Source of the DNA: Alphaproteobacteria bacterium | GTDB taxonomy: Bacteria > Pseudomonadota > Alphaproteobacteria > Caulobacterales > Caulobacteraceae | Reading direction: 5' to 3' | Assembly (NCBI GenBank): GCA_018821435.1 | Contig: JAHJME010000029.1 | Coordinates: 81,079-145,078, forward strand | DNA length: 64,000 bases | In this document: in pieces, positions 1-8,892 of the stretch | Position numbering within the stretch: the first letter of the stretch is position 1 | Layout: each line of letters starts with the position of its first letter | Translations under genes and position numbers: made by a program | The notes under the pieces: generated by a model | What the model was told of the DNA's origin: nothing | The model's input: only the letters and a program-made list of their open reading frames with translations | Databases searched by the model: none

Positions 1-1
1 G

Positions 2-532
2 GCGCTGCCGCTCAAGGTCGCCGACCTGGACATCCGCACCTGGAACCTGCCGACGCCGGTGGCTGGGGTGATCGGGGCCGACGCGCTGAAGGGCTTCGTG
101 GTGGACGTGACCTACGCGCCTTGCCGCCTGCGCCTCTCGTCGGCGGGCGAGACGCCACGCTTCGCCGGCCGGACCCTGGCGCTGGGCTGGGACCTGGGGC
201 GGCCGACGGCCGAGGCCGCGGTGTCGGACGATGCGCACCAGATCGCAGGCCGGTTCGTGATCGCCACGGGCGCCAATGTGCCGGTTCGGTTGGCCGACGA
301 CCTGGCGCAGACACCCGGCGCCACGGACGCCAAGGAGCTCTATCCGCAAGGGGTATGGCTGGCGCGACTGCCCCAGGTGGACTTCGCCGGGGCCACGGGG
401 CGCGACGTGGCGACCGGACTGATGAAGCCGGAGGGTGACGTCGTCGGCGTGCTGGGCGCCTCGGTGCTGGCGCACTTCCGGCTGCGGTTCGACTTCCCCG
501 GCGCGCGGCTGATCGTGGACCCGGTGCGTTAG
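2..532 (+). CDS. Retropepsin-like aspartyl protease family protein, C-terminal part (5' end outside window)
   Basis: The reading frame is open from the left edge to a TAG at 530-532, so the gene starts outside the window. The visible 176 residues include an IGADALKGFVVDVTY stretch and a late GVLGASVLAHFRLRFDF stretch. The hydrophobic-G-A/S-hydrophobic-L pattern, seen twice, is typical of retropepsin-like aspartyl protease domains of Caulobacterales. The catalytic Asp-Thr/Ser-Gly of the first lobe is not in view, so activity cannot be judged. It is convergent with the CPBP protease gene, with about 30 bp between the stops. Family assignment is by pattern only. Confidence 0.6.
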   Translation, partial: ALPLKVADLDIRTWNLPTPVAGVIGADALKGFVVDVTYAPCRLRLSSAGETPRFAGRTLALGWDLGRPTAEAAVSDDAHQIAGRFVIATGANVPVRLADDLAQTPGATDAKELYPQGVWLARLPQVDFAGATGRDVATGLMKPEGDVVGVLGASVLAHFRLRFDFPGARLIVDPVR

Positions 533-562
533 GTCCTTCGCTCAAGCGAACCGCCGATGGCG

Positions 563-1477
563 CTAGGCCCAGGTGTGCAGGAACTCGGCGAGGTTGGGCA
601 GGAAGTCCACCGTCGCGTGGAGCAGGACGACCAGCAGCAGGCTGCGCGTGCGGGTCCACAGGACGCCGAACAGGATGGCGATGGGCGACAGCGTGGCGAT
701 GGTGAACGCCGCGACCTGCAGCGGGTCGGTGGAGTAGCCGTCCACGCCCGGCGCGCCGCGCAGGTAGAGGCCGGGCACGTGGGCCAGGGCGAAGATCAGG
801 GCGCCGAGGACGACGGCGCCGAGCTCGCTGCGCAGGACGGCGGCCAGGCGGGTCTGCAACACGGCGCGGAACAGGAACTCTTCGGCGAGACCCGCCTCCA
901 GGGCGATCCAGATGAAGCTGATGGGGGCCGCCCAGGCGAGGGTGAGCACCGAGGGGTGCAGGCCGGAGATCTGTTGCAGGCTGGGCGTCACCACCGCCAG
1001 GAGCGCGGTGAGGATGGCCGCCAGCACCAGCAATGGCGGCCAGAAGCCGAGCTTGTTGGCGCGGGCGGCGAACAGCGGGGCCAACCGAGCGCCCAGGGCC
1101 GCCAGCAGCAGCGCGGGCAGCGCCACGTGGACCAGGAGCTTGGCGCCCGCCACCAGCACCTCCTGCTGCGGGCCCGGCGGGAAGACGCCCTTCACGAAGG
1201 TCATGCCGTAGCCGAGGAAGCCCACGGCATAGATCGCCAGGAACGCCAGCACGGCGGCCAATTCGACCGTGGGCCGCTGGACCAGGATCGCGGGCGGGCG
1301 GGCGGCGCGGGTCAGAACCCAAGCCAGCCCCGACAGCGCCAGGCCGAAGATCCCCAGTGAGATGAGCGGGAAGGTCCAGTCCGCGCCCTTGAACGCCAGA
1401 TAGGCCGTCGAGCCGCCCCAAAGCGCGACATACAGGCCGGCGAAAGCCAGCGGAGGCAGAACAGGCGGACGCGTCAT
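563..1477 (-). CDS. CPBP family intramembrane metalloprotease
   Basis: A 304-residue polytopic membrane protein of the CPBP (Abi/CAAX prenyl protease-like) family. It carries the three diagnostic motifs: EE at residues 199-200 followed by R204 (EEFLFR), an FALAH segment with H233, and a C-terminal LLHATVDF with H288. These are the expected metal-binding and catalytic residues of glutamate-type intramembrane proteases. About seven hydrophobic segments are visible. I place the start at the ATG at 1477, because GAGGAAAG lies just upstream of it; an earlier ATG at 1531 would add 18 non-hydrophobic residues. Members process prenylated or membrane substrates; the substrate here is unknown. It is convergent with the partial protease gene on its left. 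Confidence 0.85.
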   Translation of the reverse strand: MTRPPVLPPLAFAGLYVALWGGSTAYLAFKGADWTFPLISLGIFGLALSGLAWVLTRAARPPAILVQRPTVELAAVLAFLAIYAVGFLGYGMTFVKGVFPPGPQQEVLVAGAKLLVHVALPALLLAALGARLAPLFAARANKLGFWPPLLVLAAILTALLAVVTPSLQQISGLHPSVLTLAWAAPISFIWIALEAGLAEEFLFRAVLQTRLAAVLRSELGAVVLGALIFALAHVPGLYLRGAPGVDGYSTDPLQVAAFTIATLSPIAILFGVLWTRTRSLLLVVLLHATVDFLPNLAEFLHTWA

Positions 1478-1554
1478 GGCAGAGCTTTCCTCGGGCCGCG
1501 CCGTTTGGCCCGCGTGACAGCGTTCGCGCAACTTAGCGATTGTTCATGCGAAAA

Positions 1555-1582
1555 GGGCCCCGGAGTGATCCGGGGCCCTTCG
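1555..1582 (-). terminator. Rho-independent terminator of the petABC operon
   Basis: A perfect 10-bp inverted repeat (GGGCCCCGGA / TCCGGGGCCC) with a 4-base loop at 1555-1578. Read on the minus strand it is followed by TTTT. It lies about 25 bp beyond the petC stop codon, so it should end the petA-petB-petC transcript before the CPBP gene. Confidence 0.85.
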
Positions 1583-1603
1583 AGCTTGTGCTGGCGTCGA
1601 GCC

Positions 1604-2449
1604 CTAGTGGGCGACGTTCTTCCAGATTCGGCGATAGCTGAAGTACAGCAGCACCGTGAAGAACAGCAGGTAGATCATGGCGCCCAGGCCGAACTGCTTG
1701 CGCTCCATCATCTTGGGCTCGGCGGCCCAGTAGAGGAACGCCGAGACGTCCTTGGCCTGTTGCTCGACCGTGGACGGGCTGCCGTCGTCGAACGTGACCT
1801 TGCCGGCCGCCAGCGGCGGGGGCATGGCGACGACGCCGCCCGGGGGCACCTTGTGATGGTCGCCCTTCCAGGCGCTGGTCAGGTCGCCGTTCATCGAGAC
1901 GTTGTAGTGCTGGCCGGGGCTGAGCGTCAGGCCGGCCGGCGCGTCGCGATAGCCGGTCATCAGCGAGTAGATGTAGTTCGGCCCGCCTTCGCGACCCTTG
2001 GCGATCACCGAGAGGTCCGGCGGCAGGGCGCCGCCGTTCGAGGCCCGCGCCGCGGGCTCGTTCGGGAACGGCGAGGGGAAGCGGTCGGCCGGCATGGCCG
2101 GGCGGGTGATCGCATCGCCCGTATCCTGGTCGATGTCCGGGACCTGAATGTCCTTGGCCAGCGACTTCACATACGGGTTGTCGTTCGAGTTCGGATACTC
2201 GGGGTCGTAGAACGGCCCGCCCTTCTCGCCCAGGTTCCGGAACGAGAGCAGGTGCATCGAGTGGCAGGCCGCGCAGACCTCGCGATAGACCTTGTAGCCC
2301 CGCTGGAGCTGGGCGGTGTCGAACTTGCCGAACGGACCATCGAAGGACCAGGCGACGTCACGTTCCACCGGCTTGGGGTGGGCGGCGAGCGCGGGGCTTC
2401 CCAGGAAGGCGAGCCCCAGCGCCGCGAGCGCGATAGCTTTGCGCAGCAT
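1604..2449 (-). CDS. petC: Cytochrome c1, ubiquinol-cytochrome c reductase subunit
   Basis: The covalent-haem subunit of the bc1 complex (complex III), passing electrons from the Rieske protein to cytochrome c in the periplasm. The 281-residue protein has an N-terminal signal sequence ending near residue 22, a CAACH haem-attachment motif (C59, C62, H63), a likely axial Met in VVAMPPPL (M209), and a C-terminal membrane anchor near residues 250-270 (IYLLFFTVLLYFSYRRIW). Length and order fit alphaproteobacterial cytochrome c1. It is the last gene of petABC, starting 5 nt after the petB stop. Confidence 0.95.
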   Translation of the reverse strand: MLRKAIALAALGLAFLGSPALAAHPKPVERDVAWSFDGPFGKFDTAQLQRGYKVYREVCAACHSMHLLSFRNLGEKGGPFYDPEYPNSNDNPYVKSLAKDIQVPDIDQDTGDAITRPAMPADRFPSPFPNEPAARASNGGALPPDLSVIAKGREGGPNYIYSLMTGYRDAPAGLTLSPGQHYNVSMNGDLTSAWKGDHHKVPPGGVVAMPPPLAAGKVTFDDGSPSTVEQQAKDVSAFLYWAAEPKMMERKQFGLGAMIYLLFFTVLLYFSYRRIWKNVAH

Positions 2450-2454
2450 TAGGC

Positions 2455-3774
2455 TCAGCCCCTCTTTTCAGGCGACGCCACCGCGCCCGCGGGCGTCGTG
2501 GCGGGATGCGACAGGACAGGTTCCGAGATCGATTCCGGCACCGGCAGCGGGGTTTCCGTGAGGCCGAGGACGGGCAGGATGATCCAGAAGTAGGCGAAGA
2601 AGTAGAGCGTGGCGACGCGGCTCAGCCAGACGAAGCTGTTGATGTCCGCGTCCAGCAGCATCAGGCCGCTGGGCTGGAAGATCACCGGATCGTCGGGCAG
2701 CTTGCCGCCGCAGAAGCCCAGGACCAGGGCGGCCAGGACGAAGATGAAGAAGTACAGCCGCGCCGTCGGACGGTAGCGCATGGAGCGCACCTTGGACGTG
2801 TCCAGCCAGGGCAGGACGAACAGGGTGGCGATGGCGCCGAACATCAGCAGCACGCCGCCCAGCTTGTCCGGGACCGCCCGCAGGATCGCGTAGAACGGCA
2901 GGAAGTACCATTCCGGCACGATGTGCGCGGGCGTCACCAGCGGGTTGGCCGGGATGTAGTTGTCGGCGTGGCCCAGGACGTTCGGGTTGTAGAACACGAA
3001 GCTGGCGTACAGCAGCATGAAGACCGCGATCGCGAAGCCGTCCTTCACCGTGTAGTACGGGTGGAAGGGCACGGTGTCGTTTTCGGACTTCACGTTGACG
3101 CCGGTCGGGTTGTTGTTCCCCGGCACGTGCAGCGCCCAGATGTGCAGGACCACGAGGCCCGCGATCACGAAGGGCAGCAGGTAGTGCAGCGAGAAGAAGC
3201 GGTTCAGCGTCGGGTTGTCGACCGCGAAGCCGCCCCACAGCCAGGTGGTGATCGGCGTGCCGATGATCGGTAGCGCACCGAACAGGTTGGTGATCACGAC
3301 CGCGCCGTGGAAGCTCATCTGACCCCAGGGCAGCACGTAGCCGATGAAGGCCGTGGCCATCATGGCGAGATAGATCAGGCAACCCAGGATCCACAGCACC
3401 TCACGGGGCGCCTTGTAGGAGCCGTAGTAGAGGTTGCGGATCATGTGGATGTAGACCGCCAGGAAGAACATCGAGGCGCCATTGGCGTGCATGTAGCGGA
3501 TCAGCCAACCGTAGTTGACGTCGCGCATGATGCGTTCGACCGAAGCGAAGGCGTAGTCCACGTGCGGCACGTAGTGCATGGCCAGGACGATGCCCGTGAC
3601 CAGCTGGATGCCCAGCATGAGCGCCAGGATGCCGCCGAAGGTCCACCAGTAGTTCAGGTTCTTCGGGGTCGGGAAGCTGAGCGCCGTGTCATGCGCGAAG
3701 CGCACGATCGGCAGCCGGGTGTCGAGCCAGCGCTCGATGCCGGTCTTCGGCTCGTAGGTTGAATGTCCGCTCAT
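2455..3774 (-). CDS. petB: Cytochrome b, ubiquinol-cytochrome c reductase subunit
   Basis: The membrane core of complex III, holding two b haems and the quinol oxidation and quinone reduction sites. The 439 residues show about eight hydrophobic helices and the hallmark stretches of the family: an early [14 protein letters not shown] segment, [15 protein letters not shown] in the haem-ligand helix, a [13 protein letters not shown] quinol-side loop and [13 protein letters not shown] in the Qo site. It is the middle gene of the operon, with 5-nt gaps to petA and petC that suggest translational coupling. Nothing unusual is seen. Confidence 0.96.
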   Translation of the reverse strand: MSGHSTYEPKTGIERWLDTRLPIVRFAHDTALSFPTPKNLNYWWTFGGILALMLGIQLVTGIVLAMHYVPHVDYAFASVERIMRDVNYGWLIRYMHANGASMFFLAVYIHMIRNLYYGSYKAPREVLWILGCLIYLAMMATAFIGYVLPWGQMSFHGAVVITNLFGALPIIGTPITTWLWGGFAVDNPTLNRFFSLHYLLPFVIAGLVVLHIWALHVPGNNNPTGVNVKSENDTVPFHPYYTVKDGFAIAVFMLLYASFVFYNPNVLGHADNYIPANPLVTPAHIVPEWYFLPFYAILRAVPDKLGGVLLMFGAIATLFVLPWLDTSKVRSMRYRPTARLYFFIFVLAALVLGFCGGKLPDDPVIFQPSGLMLLDADINSFVWLSRVATLYFFAYFWIILPVLGLTETPLPVPESISEPVLSHPATTPAGAVASPEKRG

Positions 3775-3779
3775 CGGGT

Positions 3780-4334
3780 TCAGCCCACCTTGATCTTGGT
3801 GTCGGAGAGGAAGGCGTAGTCCGGCACGACCAGGTTCTTCGGCGCGGGGCCCTTACGGATCCGGCCGGACAGGTCGTAGTGCGAACCGTGGCAGGGGCAG
3901 AACCAGCCGCCGTAGTCGCCGCCGCCGACCGTGGGCACGCAACCCAGGTGGGTGCAGGTGCCGACCAGGATCAGCCACTGGGGCTTGCCGGGCTTGTGAC
4001 GGCTTTCGTCGGTGGCCGGGTCGCGGAGTTCCGCGTGGTCGTCCTTCACCGCGGCCGCGATCTGCTCGGGCATGCGGTTGCGGACGAACAGCGGCTTGCC
4101 GCGCCACTTCACGACCACCTGCTGGCCGGGCTCGACCTTACCCAGGTCGAACTCGATCGAGGCGAGCGCCAGCGTGTCGCCGGCCGGGTTCATCTGGTCG
4201 ACGAGCGGCCAGACGAGGGCCACGACGGCGCCCGCCGCGGCGGCGCCGGCGGCGATGTGAATGAAGTCGCGACGGCTCGGGTCATCGCCCGGAGCGTGCG
4301 GGTCGGGAGTTGCGCCCACGACGGTGTCGGCCAC
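3780..4334 (-). CDS. petA: Rieske iron-sulfur subunit of ubiquinol-cytochrome c reductase
   Basis: The 2Fe-2S subunit of complex III. The 184-residue protein has a twin-arginine-type N-terminus (SRRDFIH, residues 20-26) leading into a hydrophobic anchor. Both cluster-binding boxes are present: CTHLGC (C127, H129, C132) and CPCHGSH (C146, C148, H149). The residues expected to hold the cluster and form the disulfide are all there. It is the first gene of petABC. The 207-bp gap to the divergent trmL gene must hold the operon promoter, but I could not pick out a convincing one. Confidence 0.95.
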   Translation of the reverse strand: MADTVVGATPDPHAPGDDPSRRDFIHIAAGAAAAGAVVALVWPLVDQMNPAGDTLALASIEFDLGKVEPGQQVVVKWRGKPLFVRNRMPEQIAAAVKDDHAELRDPATDESRHKPGKPQWLILVGTCTHLGCVPTVGGGDYGGWFCPCHGSHYDLSGRIRKGPAPKNLVVPDYAFLSDTKIKVG

Positions 4335-4541
4335 CTTGAAGCTACCCTTCGAATAGAGGCCCCCACGACGCGCCGGAGGACCTTTAAGCTTGCGGCCCGG
4401 ACCAGACAGGCTGGACGCGCCGTTTCCGAGAGCGGTCGGGGGCTGAGCACGTTAACACGGAAGGAATGCGAACAGCTTGTCCGCCCAACCGCGATTCGTG
4501 CCCCTGCGCCCCGGCCACGCCCGATCGCGAGAGGCCTTAGA

Positions 4542-5012
4542 ATGCGTTTGGCCCTTTTTCAACCGGACATTCCGCAAAACCTGGGCGCCGCGATACGGCT
4601 CGCCGCTTGCCTGGGCGTTCCGCTGGACGTGATCGAGCCCTGCGGCTTCCCTTTGAGCGACGCCGCGATCCGGCGTGCGGCCATGGATTATGCGGCCATC
4701 GCCGAGGTGAAACGCCATGCCGGCTGGGCCGACTTCCGCGTCGATCAGGCGCAGACGGGGCGGCTGGTGCTGTTCACGACGCGCGGCGCGACGCCGTTCC
4801 ACGATTTCGCGTTCCGCGCCGCCGACACACTGCTGTTCGGTCGGGAAAGCGCAGGGGCGCCCGACGAGGTGCACGCCGCGGCGGATGCGCGCCTGCTGAT
4901 CCCGCTGGCCGCCGGCGCGCGTTCGCTGAACCTCGTCACCGCCGCGACACTGGCGCTCGGCGAAGCCTTGAGGCAGATCAACGCCTTTCCGACCGTCCAG
5001 CGAACAGACTAG
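4542..5012 (+). CDS. trmL: tRNA (cytidine/uridine-2'-O-)-methyltransferase, TrmL type (SPOUT family)
   Basis: A 156-residue minimal SPOUT methyltransferase that methylates the ribose of the wobble base (position 34) of leucine tRNAs. The three SPOUT motifs are visible: IPQNLGAAIRLAACLG near the N-terminus, LLFGRESAG in the middle, and SLNLVTAATLALGE at the C-terminus, which form the trefoil-knot SAM site. Open frame extends far upstream, but the ATG at 4542 fits the family N-terminus (MRLALFQPDIPQN) and has GAGAGG upstream. It is divergent from petA and followed 4 nt later by hemF. Confidence 0.92.
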   Translation: MRLALFQPDIPQNLGAAIRLAACLGVPLDVIEPCGFPLSDAAIRRAAMDYAAIAEVKRHAGWADFRVDQAQTGRLVLFTTRGATPFHDFAFRAADTLLFGRESAGAPDEVHAAADARLLIPLAAGARSLNLVTAATLALGEALRQINAFPTVQRTD

Positions 5013-5016
5013 CCGC

Positions 5017-5895
5017 ATGTCCAGCCTGCCTCCCGAAATCCTCGCCCGCCGCGATCGCGCCAAGGACTGGTTCGAAGCCCTGCAGACGCGCATCTGCGCC
5101 GAATTGGAGCGACTGGACGCCGAGGCGCCGCCCGAGCTGTACCCGGAGCCGGCCGGCCAGTTCCAGATGAAGCCCTGGACGCGGGAGACCGGCGTCGGCG
5201 GCGGCATCGGCGCGTTCTTCAAGGGCCGGTTGTTCGAAAAGGCGGCGGTGCACAGCTCGGCGGCCCTGGCCAAGTTCTCGCCGGAGATGGCGGCGACCAT
5301 GCCGGGCGCCGACAAGGACCCCTCCTATGTCTCGGCCAGCATCAGCCTGATCGTCCACCCGCGCAGCCCGCGCGTGCCGACGGTGCACATGAACACCCGC
5401 TTCCTGTCGACGGCCGAGAGCTGGTTCGGCGGCGGCGCCGACCTGACGCCGATGCTGGACGAGCAGCGCAGCGAGGAGGCGGACGACGCCAAGCTGTTCC
5501 ACGCCGCCATGAAGGGCGCTTGCGACCCGTTCGATCCGGAATGGCACCCGAAGTACAAGGCCTGGTGCGACGAGTACTTCTATCTGCCGCATCGCAAGGA
5601 GACGCGCGGCGTGGGCGGCATCTTCTACGACCGCCACAACACCGGCGACTTCGAAAAGGACTTCGCCTTCACCCGCGCGGTCGGCGAGGCGTTCCTGGAC
5701 GTCTATCCCAAGATCGTCCGCCACCGGATGAGCGAGCCGTGGGGCGAGGCCGAGCGGCAGGAACAGCTCATCCGGCGCGGCCGCTACGTCGAGTTCAACC
5801 TGCTGTACGACCGGGGCACCATGTTCGGCCTGAAGGCCGGCGGGAACATCGAGACCATCCTGAGCTCGATGCCGCCGATGGTGGCCTGGAGCTGA
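5017..5895 (+). CDS. hemF: Oxygen-dependent coproporphyrinogen III oxidase
   Basis: Aerobic haem biosynthesis enzyme that oxidatively decarboxylates coproporphyrinogen III to protoporphyrinogen IX. The 292 residues carry family signatures such as GVGGGIGAFFKGRLFEK, VHMNTRF, WFGGGADLTPM, YLPHRKETRGVGGIFYD, RRGRYVEFNLLYDRGT and a C-terminal ETILSSMPP. Length is normal. It begins 4 nt after trmL and is probably co-transcribed with it. The functional link to the adjacent haem-containing bc1 complex is plausible but not needed to explain the arrangement. Confidence 0.96.
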   Translation: MSSLPPEILARRDRAKDWFEALQTRICAELERLDAEAPPELYPEPAGQFQMKPWTRETGVGGGIGAFFKGRLFEKAAVHSSAALAKFSPEMAATMPGADKDPSYVSASISLIVHPRSPRVPTVHMNTRFLSTAESWFGGGADLTPMLDEQRSEEADDAKLFHAAMKGACDPFDPEWHPKYKAWCDEYFYLPHRKETRGVGGIFYDRHNTGDFEKDFAFTRAVGEAFLDVYPKIVRHRMSEPWGEAERQEQLIRRGRYVEFNLLYDRGTMFGLKAGGNIETILSSMPPMVAWS

Positions 5896-5909
5896 ATTCA
5901 ATTTTGATC

Positions 5910-6031
5910 GTCATGGCCCGGCTTGTCCGGGCCACCCATGATCTCCGCATCAGGATGTCCGGCACGGCGACGCCGCAGGCCTTCTGCGCCATCAGGTGAT
6001 CATGGGTCGCCCGGACGAGCCGGGCGATGAC
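5910..6031. repeat. Composite palindromic intergenic repeat
   Basis: Two 34-bp arms (5910-5943 and 5998-6031) are reverse complements with only three mismatches. Both contain a CCCGG...CCGGG core and a CCCATGATC/GATCATGGG inner end. The 54-bp centre holds further short GC dyads. It fills the gap between the convergent hemF and glutamine amidotransferase genes. The layout resembles the dispersed extragenic palindromes common in alphaproteobacteria. It could act as a bidirectional transcription stop or mRNA-stabilising hairpin. Confidence 0.7.
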
Positions 6032-6049
6032 GAGCAAGAGGTTGGGAGT

Positions 6050-6745
6050 TCAGCTACCTAGGAACACGTTGATCCACCGCCCCACCCGCGCCCGGTCGTC
6101 GAGGCCGGCATAGCTGGCGATCGCGCCGTCGGCTTCGGCGTCGGAATAGACCTTGCCGCGGCGGGCCTCGATCAGGGCCTTGGCGTAGGCGGGTTCGAAC
6201 TCCGGGTGGAGTTGCATCGAGATCGCCGGCTGGTCGCGCCAGGCCAGGGCGCCCATGGGCGTGAAGTCGCTGGCGGCGATCACCTCGACGTTGGGCGGCA
6301 GGCCGACGACCTGGTCCTGGTGTGAGCCCGGCAAGCGGAAGCGGGCGGCGTCGTCCATCCACGGTTCGCGCTTCAAGACGCGATAGTCCTGCTCGCCGAT
6401 GGCCCAGCCCTTGGGCGACTTGATCACCTGGCCGCCGAAGGCCTGGGCCATGGCCTGGTGGCCGAAGCAGACCCCGACCAGCTTGGTCCGGCCCTTGGCG
6501 GCGCGCAGCCAGTCCAGAAGCTGGCCGATCCACGGGTCGGTCTCATAGACCCCGGACGACGAGCCGGTGACGATGTAGGCGTCGCAGTCCTCCGGCTGGG
6601 CGGGATACTCGCCCTCGTCGGCGGCGTAGACGCGCCAGTCGTGGGTCGCGCGGCCCAAGAGGTCCATGAACATGTCGGGATAGGTCCCGAACTGCGGGAT
6701 CGCGGGCTTCGGCGGCCGGCCGGTCTTGAGGATGCCGACCTTCAA
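6050..6745 (-). CDS. Class I glutamine amidotransferase domain protein
   Basis: A 231-residue stand-alone class I glutamine amidotransferase (GuaA-like fold). The catalytic triad is visible: nucleophile C93 in VGVCFGHQ, H180 and E182 in MQLHPEFEP. I use a TTG start at 6745 because it overlaps the stop of the upstream CCA gene as TTGA and restores the family N-terminus (KVGILKTGRPP). No partner synthetase domain is present, so the ammonia acceptor is unknown. Relatives are annotated as gamma-glutamyl hydrolase-like or GMP synthase-like. It is the last gene of a five-gene minus-strand operon. Confidence 0.82.
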   Translation of the reverse strand: MKVGILKTGRPPKPAIPQFGTYPDMFMDLLGRATHDWRVYAADEGEYPAQPEDCDAYIVTGSSSGVYETDPWIGQLLDWLRAAKGRTKLVGVCFGHQAMAQAFGGQVIKSPKGWAIGEQDYRVLKREPWMDDAARFRLPGSHQDQVVGLPPNVEVIAASDFTPMGALAWRDQPAISMQLHPEFEPAYAKALIEARRGKVYSDAEADGAIASYAGLDDRARVGRWINVFLGS

Positions 6746-7992
6746 TAGGCCAGCCCCTGAGCCACCGCCTTCAGCTTCTCGATGATCGACATCTTGTCGT
6801 CGAGGAAGTCGTGGTCGATCCACCAGTCCTCGACCTCGCGCATCACCTGGCCGACCATCGGGCCCTTGGGCACGCCGGCGCTCATGATCTCCTGGCCCGT
6901 CAAGGGCAGCGTGGGCGGGCTCCAGCCCTCCACCAGGGCGATGAGGCCGCGCCATTGCATGGTGGTGGCCGACCGGGGCGACGCGGCCCAGGCGAGCTTC
7001 GCACGGTCGCGGAAGGTGGGCTGGCCGATGCGGTAGACCTCACGGCGGATCTCGCGTGGGCTCATCCAACTCTTCAACACAGGGGTCGGCGAGAGGGCGG
7101 CGATCAGCCGGTCGCGATCGGGGTTCGACAGGCGCAGGCGCTCGGCCAGCCGGCCCGCGGCGAGCTGGTCGTCGGGCAGCAGGGCGGCCAGGCGCAGGAC
7201 CGGGTCGGTCTCGAAGAGCTGGTCGGCCTCGATCTCGCAGATGGCCTCGAACCGGGGAAGGTTCGCCGGCCCCTTGAGGATCACCGCCAGCACGCCGGTC
7301 TCGGCCATCAGCCGGACGGCGGGGCGCGGATCGTCGGCGGCCAGCAGCTTCAGCAGTTCCTTCGAGACGCGCTCGGCGGAGAGGTCGTCGACGCTATCCT
7401 TCAGCGCCGCGCAGGCGGCGACGGCGGCGGTGTCTGGCGGCCCCTTCCCGAACCAGGCGTAGAAGCGGAAGAAGCGCAGGTTGCGCAGGTGATCCTCGCG
7501 CAGCCGCTGGGCGGGTTCGCCGACGAAGACGATGCGGCCCGCCTTGGCGTCGGCCACGCCGTGGCCGGTGGGGTCGAAGATGGTCCCGTCGCGCCGCGCG
7601 TAGAGCGAATTCAGCGTGAAGTCGCGCCGGCCGGCGTCCTCGGCCCAGTCGTCGGTGAAGGCCACGGTGGCGCGGCGCCCATCGGTGGTGACGTCGCGGC
7701 GCAGGGTGGTGATCTCATGCGGCACATGGTTGGAGACGGCCGTGACCGTGCCGTGATCGATGCCGGTGGGAACGGCCCGCAGGCCCGCCGCCTTCAGCGC
7801 CGCCATCACCCGATCGGGCGTCAGCGTCGTGGCGATGTCCAGGTCGTCGATGGGGCGGCCGACCAGGGCGTTGCGCACCGCGCCGCCGACGAACCGGGCG
7901 CAGTCGGCCCCACCTTCAGCCTCCAGGGCGTCGAGCACCGCGACGGTGTGCGGCGCGGTCATCCAGTGCGGCTGGCCCAGGCTGTCGGTCAT
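6742..7992 (-). CDS. cca: CCA-adding tRNA nucleotidyltransferase
   Basis: Adds or repairs the 3' CCA of tRNAs. The 416-residue protein starts with the class II nucleotidyltransferase head: VGGAVRNALVGRPIDDLDIAT, with GG near residues 36-37 and catalytic carboxylates D50 and D52. This is followed by DHGTVT and the DFTLNSLYAR box, then RLREDHLRNLRFFRFYAW in the neck region, and an alpha-helical body. It overlaps the upstream DUF6111-like gene as ATGA and the downstream amidotransferase as TTGA, so it sits in a translationally coupled operon. Confidence 0.93.
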   Translation of the reverse strand: MTDSLGQPHWMTAPHTVAVLDALEAEGGADCARFVGGAVRNALVGRPIDDLDIATTLTPDRVMAALKAAGLRAVPTGIDHGTVTAVSNHVPHEITTLRRDVTTDGRRATVAFTDDWAEDAGRRDFTLNSLYARRDGTIFDPTGHGVADAKAGRIVFVGEPAQRLREDHLRNLRFFRFYAWFGKGPPDTAAVAACAALKDSVDDLSAERVSKELLKLLAADDPRPAVRLMAETGVLAVILKGPANLPRFEAICEIEADQLFETDPVLRLAALLPDDQLAAGRLAERLRLSNPDRDRLIAALSPTPVLKSWMSPREIRREVYRIGQPTFRDRAKLAWAASPRSATTMQWRGLIALVEGWSPPTLPLTGQEIMSAGVPKGPMVGQVMREVEDWWIDHDFLDDKMSIIEKLKAVAQGLAY

Positions 7993-8252
7993 CGCTTTTC
8001 GAAATAGCCCTTGGTGACGCGGCCGTCCGGCGTGGACTCGCCCGGGACATAGCGCTCGCCGCGGTTGTCACTATGGAAGACCACCGTCGCCATCAAGGAC
8101 AGGGCGAGCAATGCCGCCCCGGCCGCGACCAGCCATGGCCAGGGGGTCGAGCCCATCGGCCGCCCCGTGCGCCGCGCCCAGGCGGCCCACGCGAACCACA
8201 GGACGAAGGGGACCGCCGCCAGCGCGCCCCGGATGAGGATCTGCTTAAGCAA
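7989..8252 (-). CDS. Small membrane protein, DUF6111-like
   Basis: An 87-residue protein with two hydrophobic segments (about residues 8-25 and 40-62) and a polar C-terminus ending in YVPGESTPDGRVTKGYFEKR. The YVP...DGR...G.FE tail matches what I know of DUF6111 proteins, which sit beside cca in other Caulobacterales. I use a TTG start at 8252, which overlaps the end of the Nudix gene and leaves both membrane segments intact. Function is unknown. It overlaps cca by 4 nt. Confidence 0.7.
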   Translation of the reverse strand: MLKQILIRGALAAVPFVLWFAWAAWARRTGRPMGSTPWPWLVAAGAALLALSLMATVVFHSDNRGERYVPGESTPDGRVTKGYFEKR

Positions 8253-8892
8253 GAGCGGCCCCGTAGAGGCGCTCGTACAGCGCACGCAGGATGCCGGCCG
8301 TGGCGCCCCAGATGTAGCGCTCGTCGTGGGTGGCCGCGTAGAAGCGTCGTTTCTCGCCGCCGGGCATCTCGCGCTCATGTTCCTCGTAGTTGGCGAGGTC
8401 CATCAGGAAGCTGAAGGGCGTCTCGAAGATGTCGGCCACCTCGTCGGGATTGGCCTTGAGCTCGAAGCCGGCGCGCACGAAGCCGACCACCGGGGTGATC
8501 AGATAGCCGGTGCCGGTCTGGTAGGGCGTCGACAGGCCCACCAGGCTGACGAAGCGCGGCTCCAGGCCGACCTCCTCGTGAGCCTCGCGCAGGGCGGTCT
8601 CCCAGGGCCGCTCGCCGGGGTCGACGCGACCGCCTGGCAGGGCGACCTGGCCGGTGTGGCTGCGCATCGTGTCCGAGCGGCGGGTGAGCAGGACGGTGGG
8701 CCCCGCCTCGCGCTCGACCAGGCCGATCAGCACGGCCGCCGGCGTCAGCTTGTCCAGCGGCGTGTCGCTCCAGCCCCCCGGCGTCAGGTCGAAATCGGAT
8801 TTGCGCGGGCCGCCCGCCACCGCGCTGTCGTGCAGCGGGTCCAGGTGCTCGGCGATCCAGTCGTGCAGCGGATGCGGCGCGGCGTCGGTCAC
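8245..8892 (-). CDS. Nudix hydrolase, coenzyme A pyrophosphatase type
   Basis: A 215-residue Nudix hydrolase. The Nudix box runs from about residue 87 to 110 (GGRVDPGERPWETALREAHEEVGL read in parts), with the full G-x5-E-x7-RE-x2-EE-x-G pattern. The preceding SHTGQVALPGG segment is the signature of the CoA/acyl-CoA diphosphatase subgroup. I use the GTG start at 8892, which overlaps the DUF1285 stop (GTGA) and leads directly to the domain. It is the second gene of the operon DUF1285-Nudix-DUF6111-cca-amidotransferase. The metabolic link of this conserved set is not known to me. Confidence 0.88.
   Translation of the reverse strand: MTDAAPHPLHDWIAEHLDPLHDSAVAGGPRKSDFDLTPGGWSDTPLDKLTPAAVLIGLVEREAGPTVLLTRRSDTMRSHTGQVALPGGRVDPGERPWETALREAHEEVGLEPRFVSLVGLSTPYQTGTGYLITPVVGFVRAGFELKANPDEVADIFETPFSFLMDLANYEEHEREMPGGEKRRFYAATHDERYIWGATAGILRALYERLYGAALA

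Noticed and set aside
3759..4541. Open frame upstream of trmL, in frame with it, running over petA and petB
   Set aside because: It is antisense to petA and has no domain character; trmL has a proper start at 4542.
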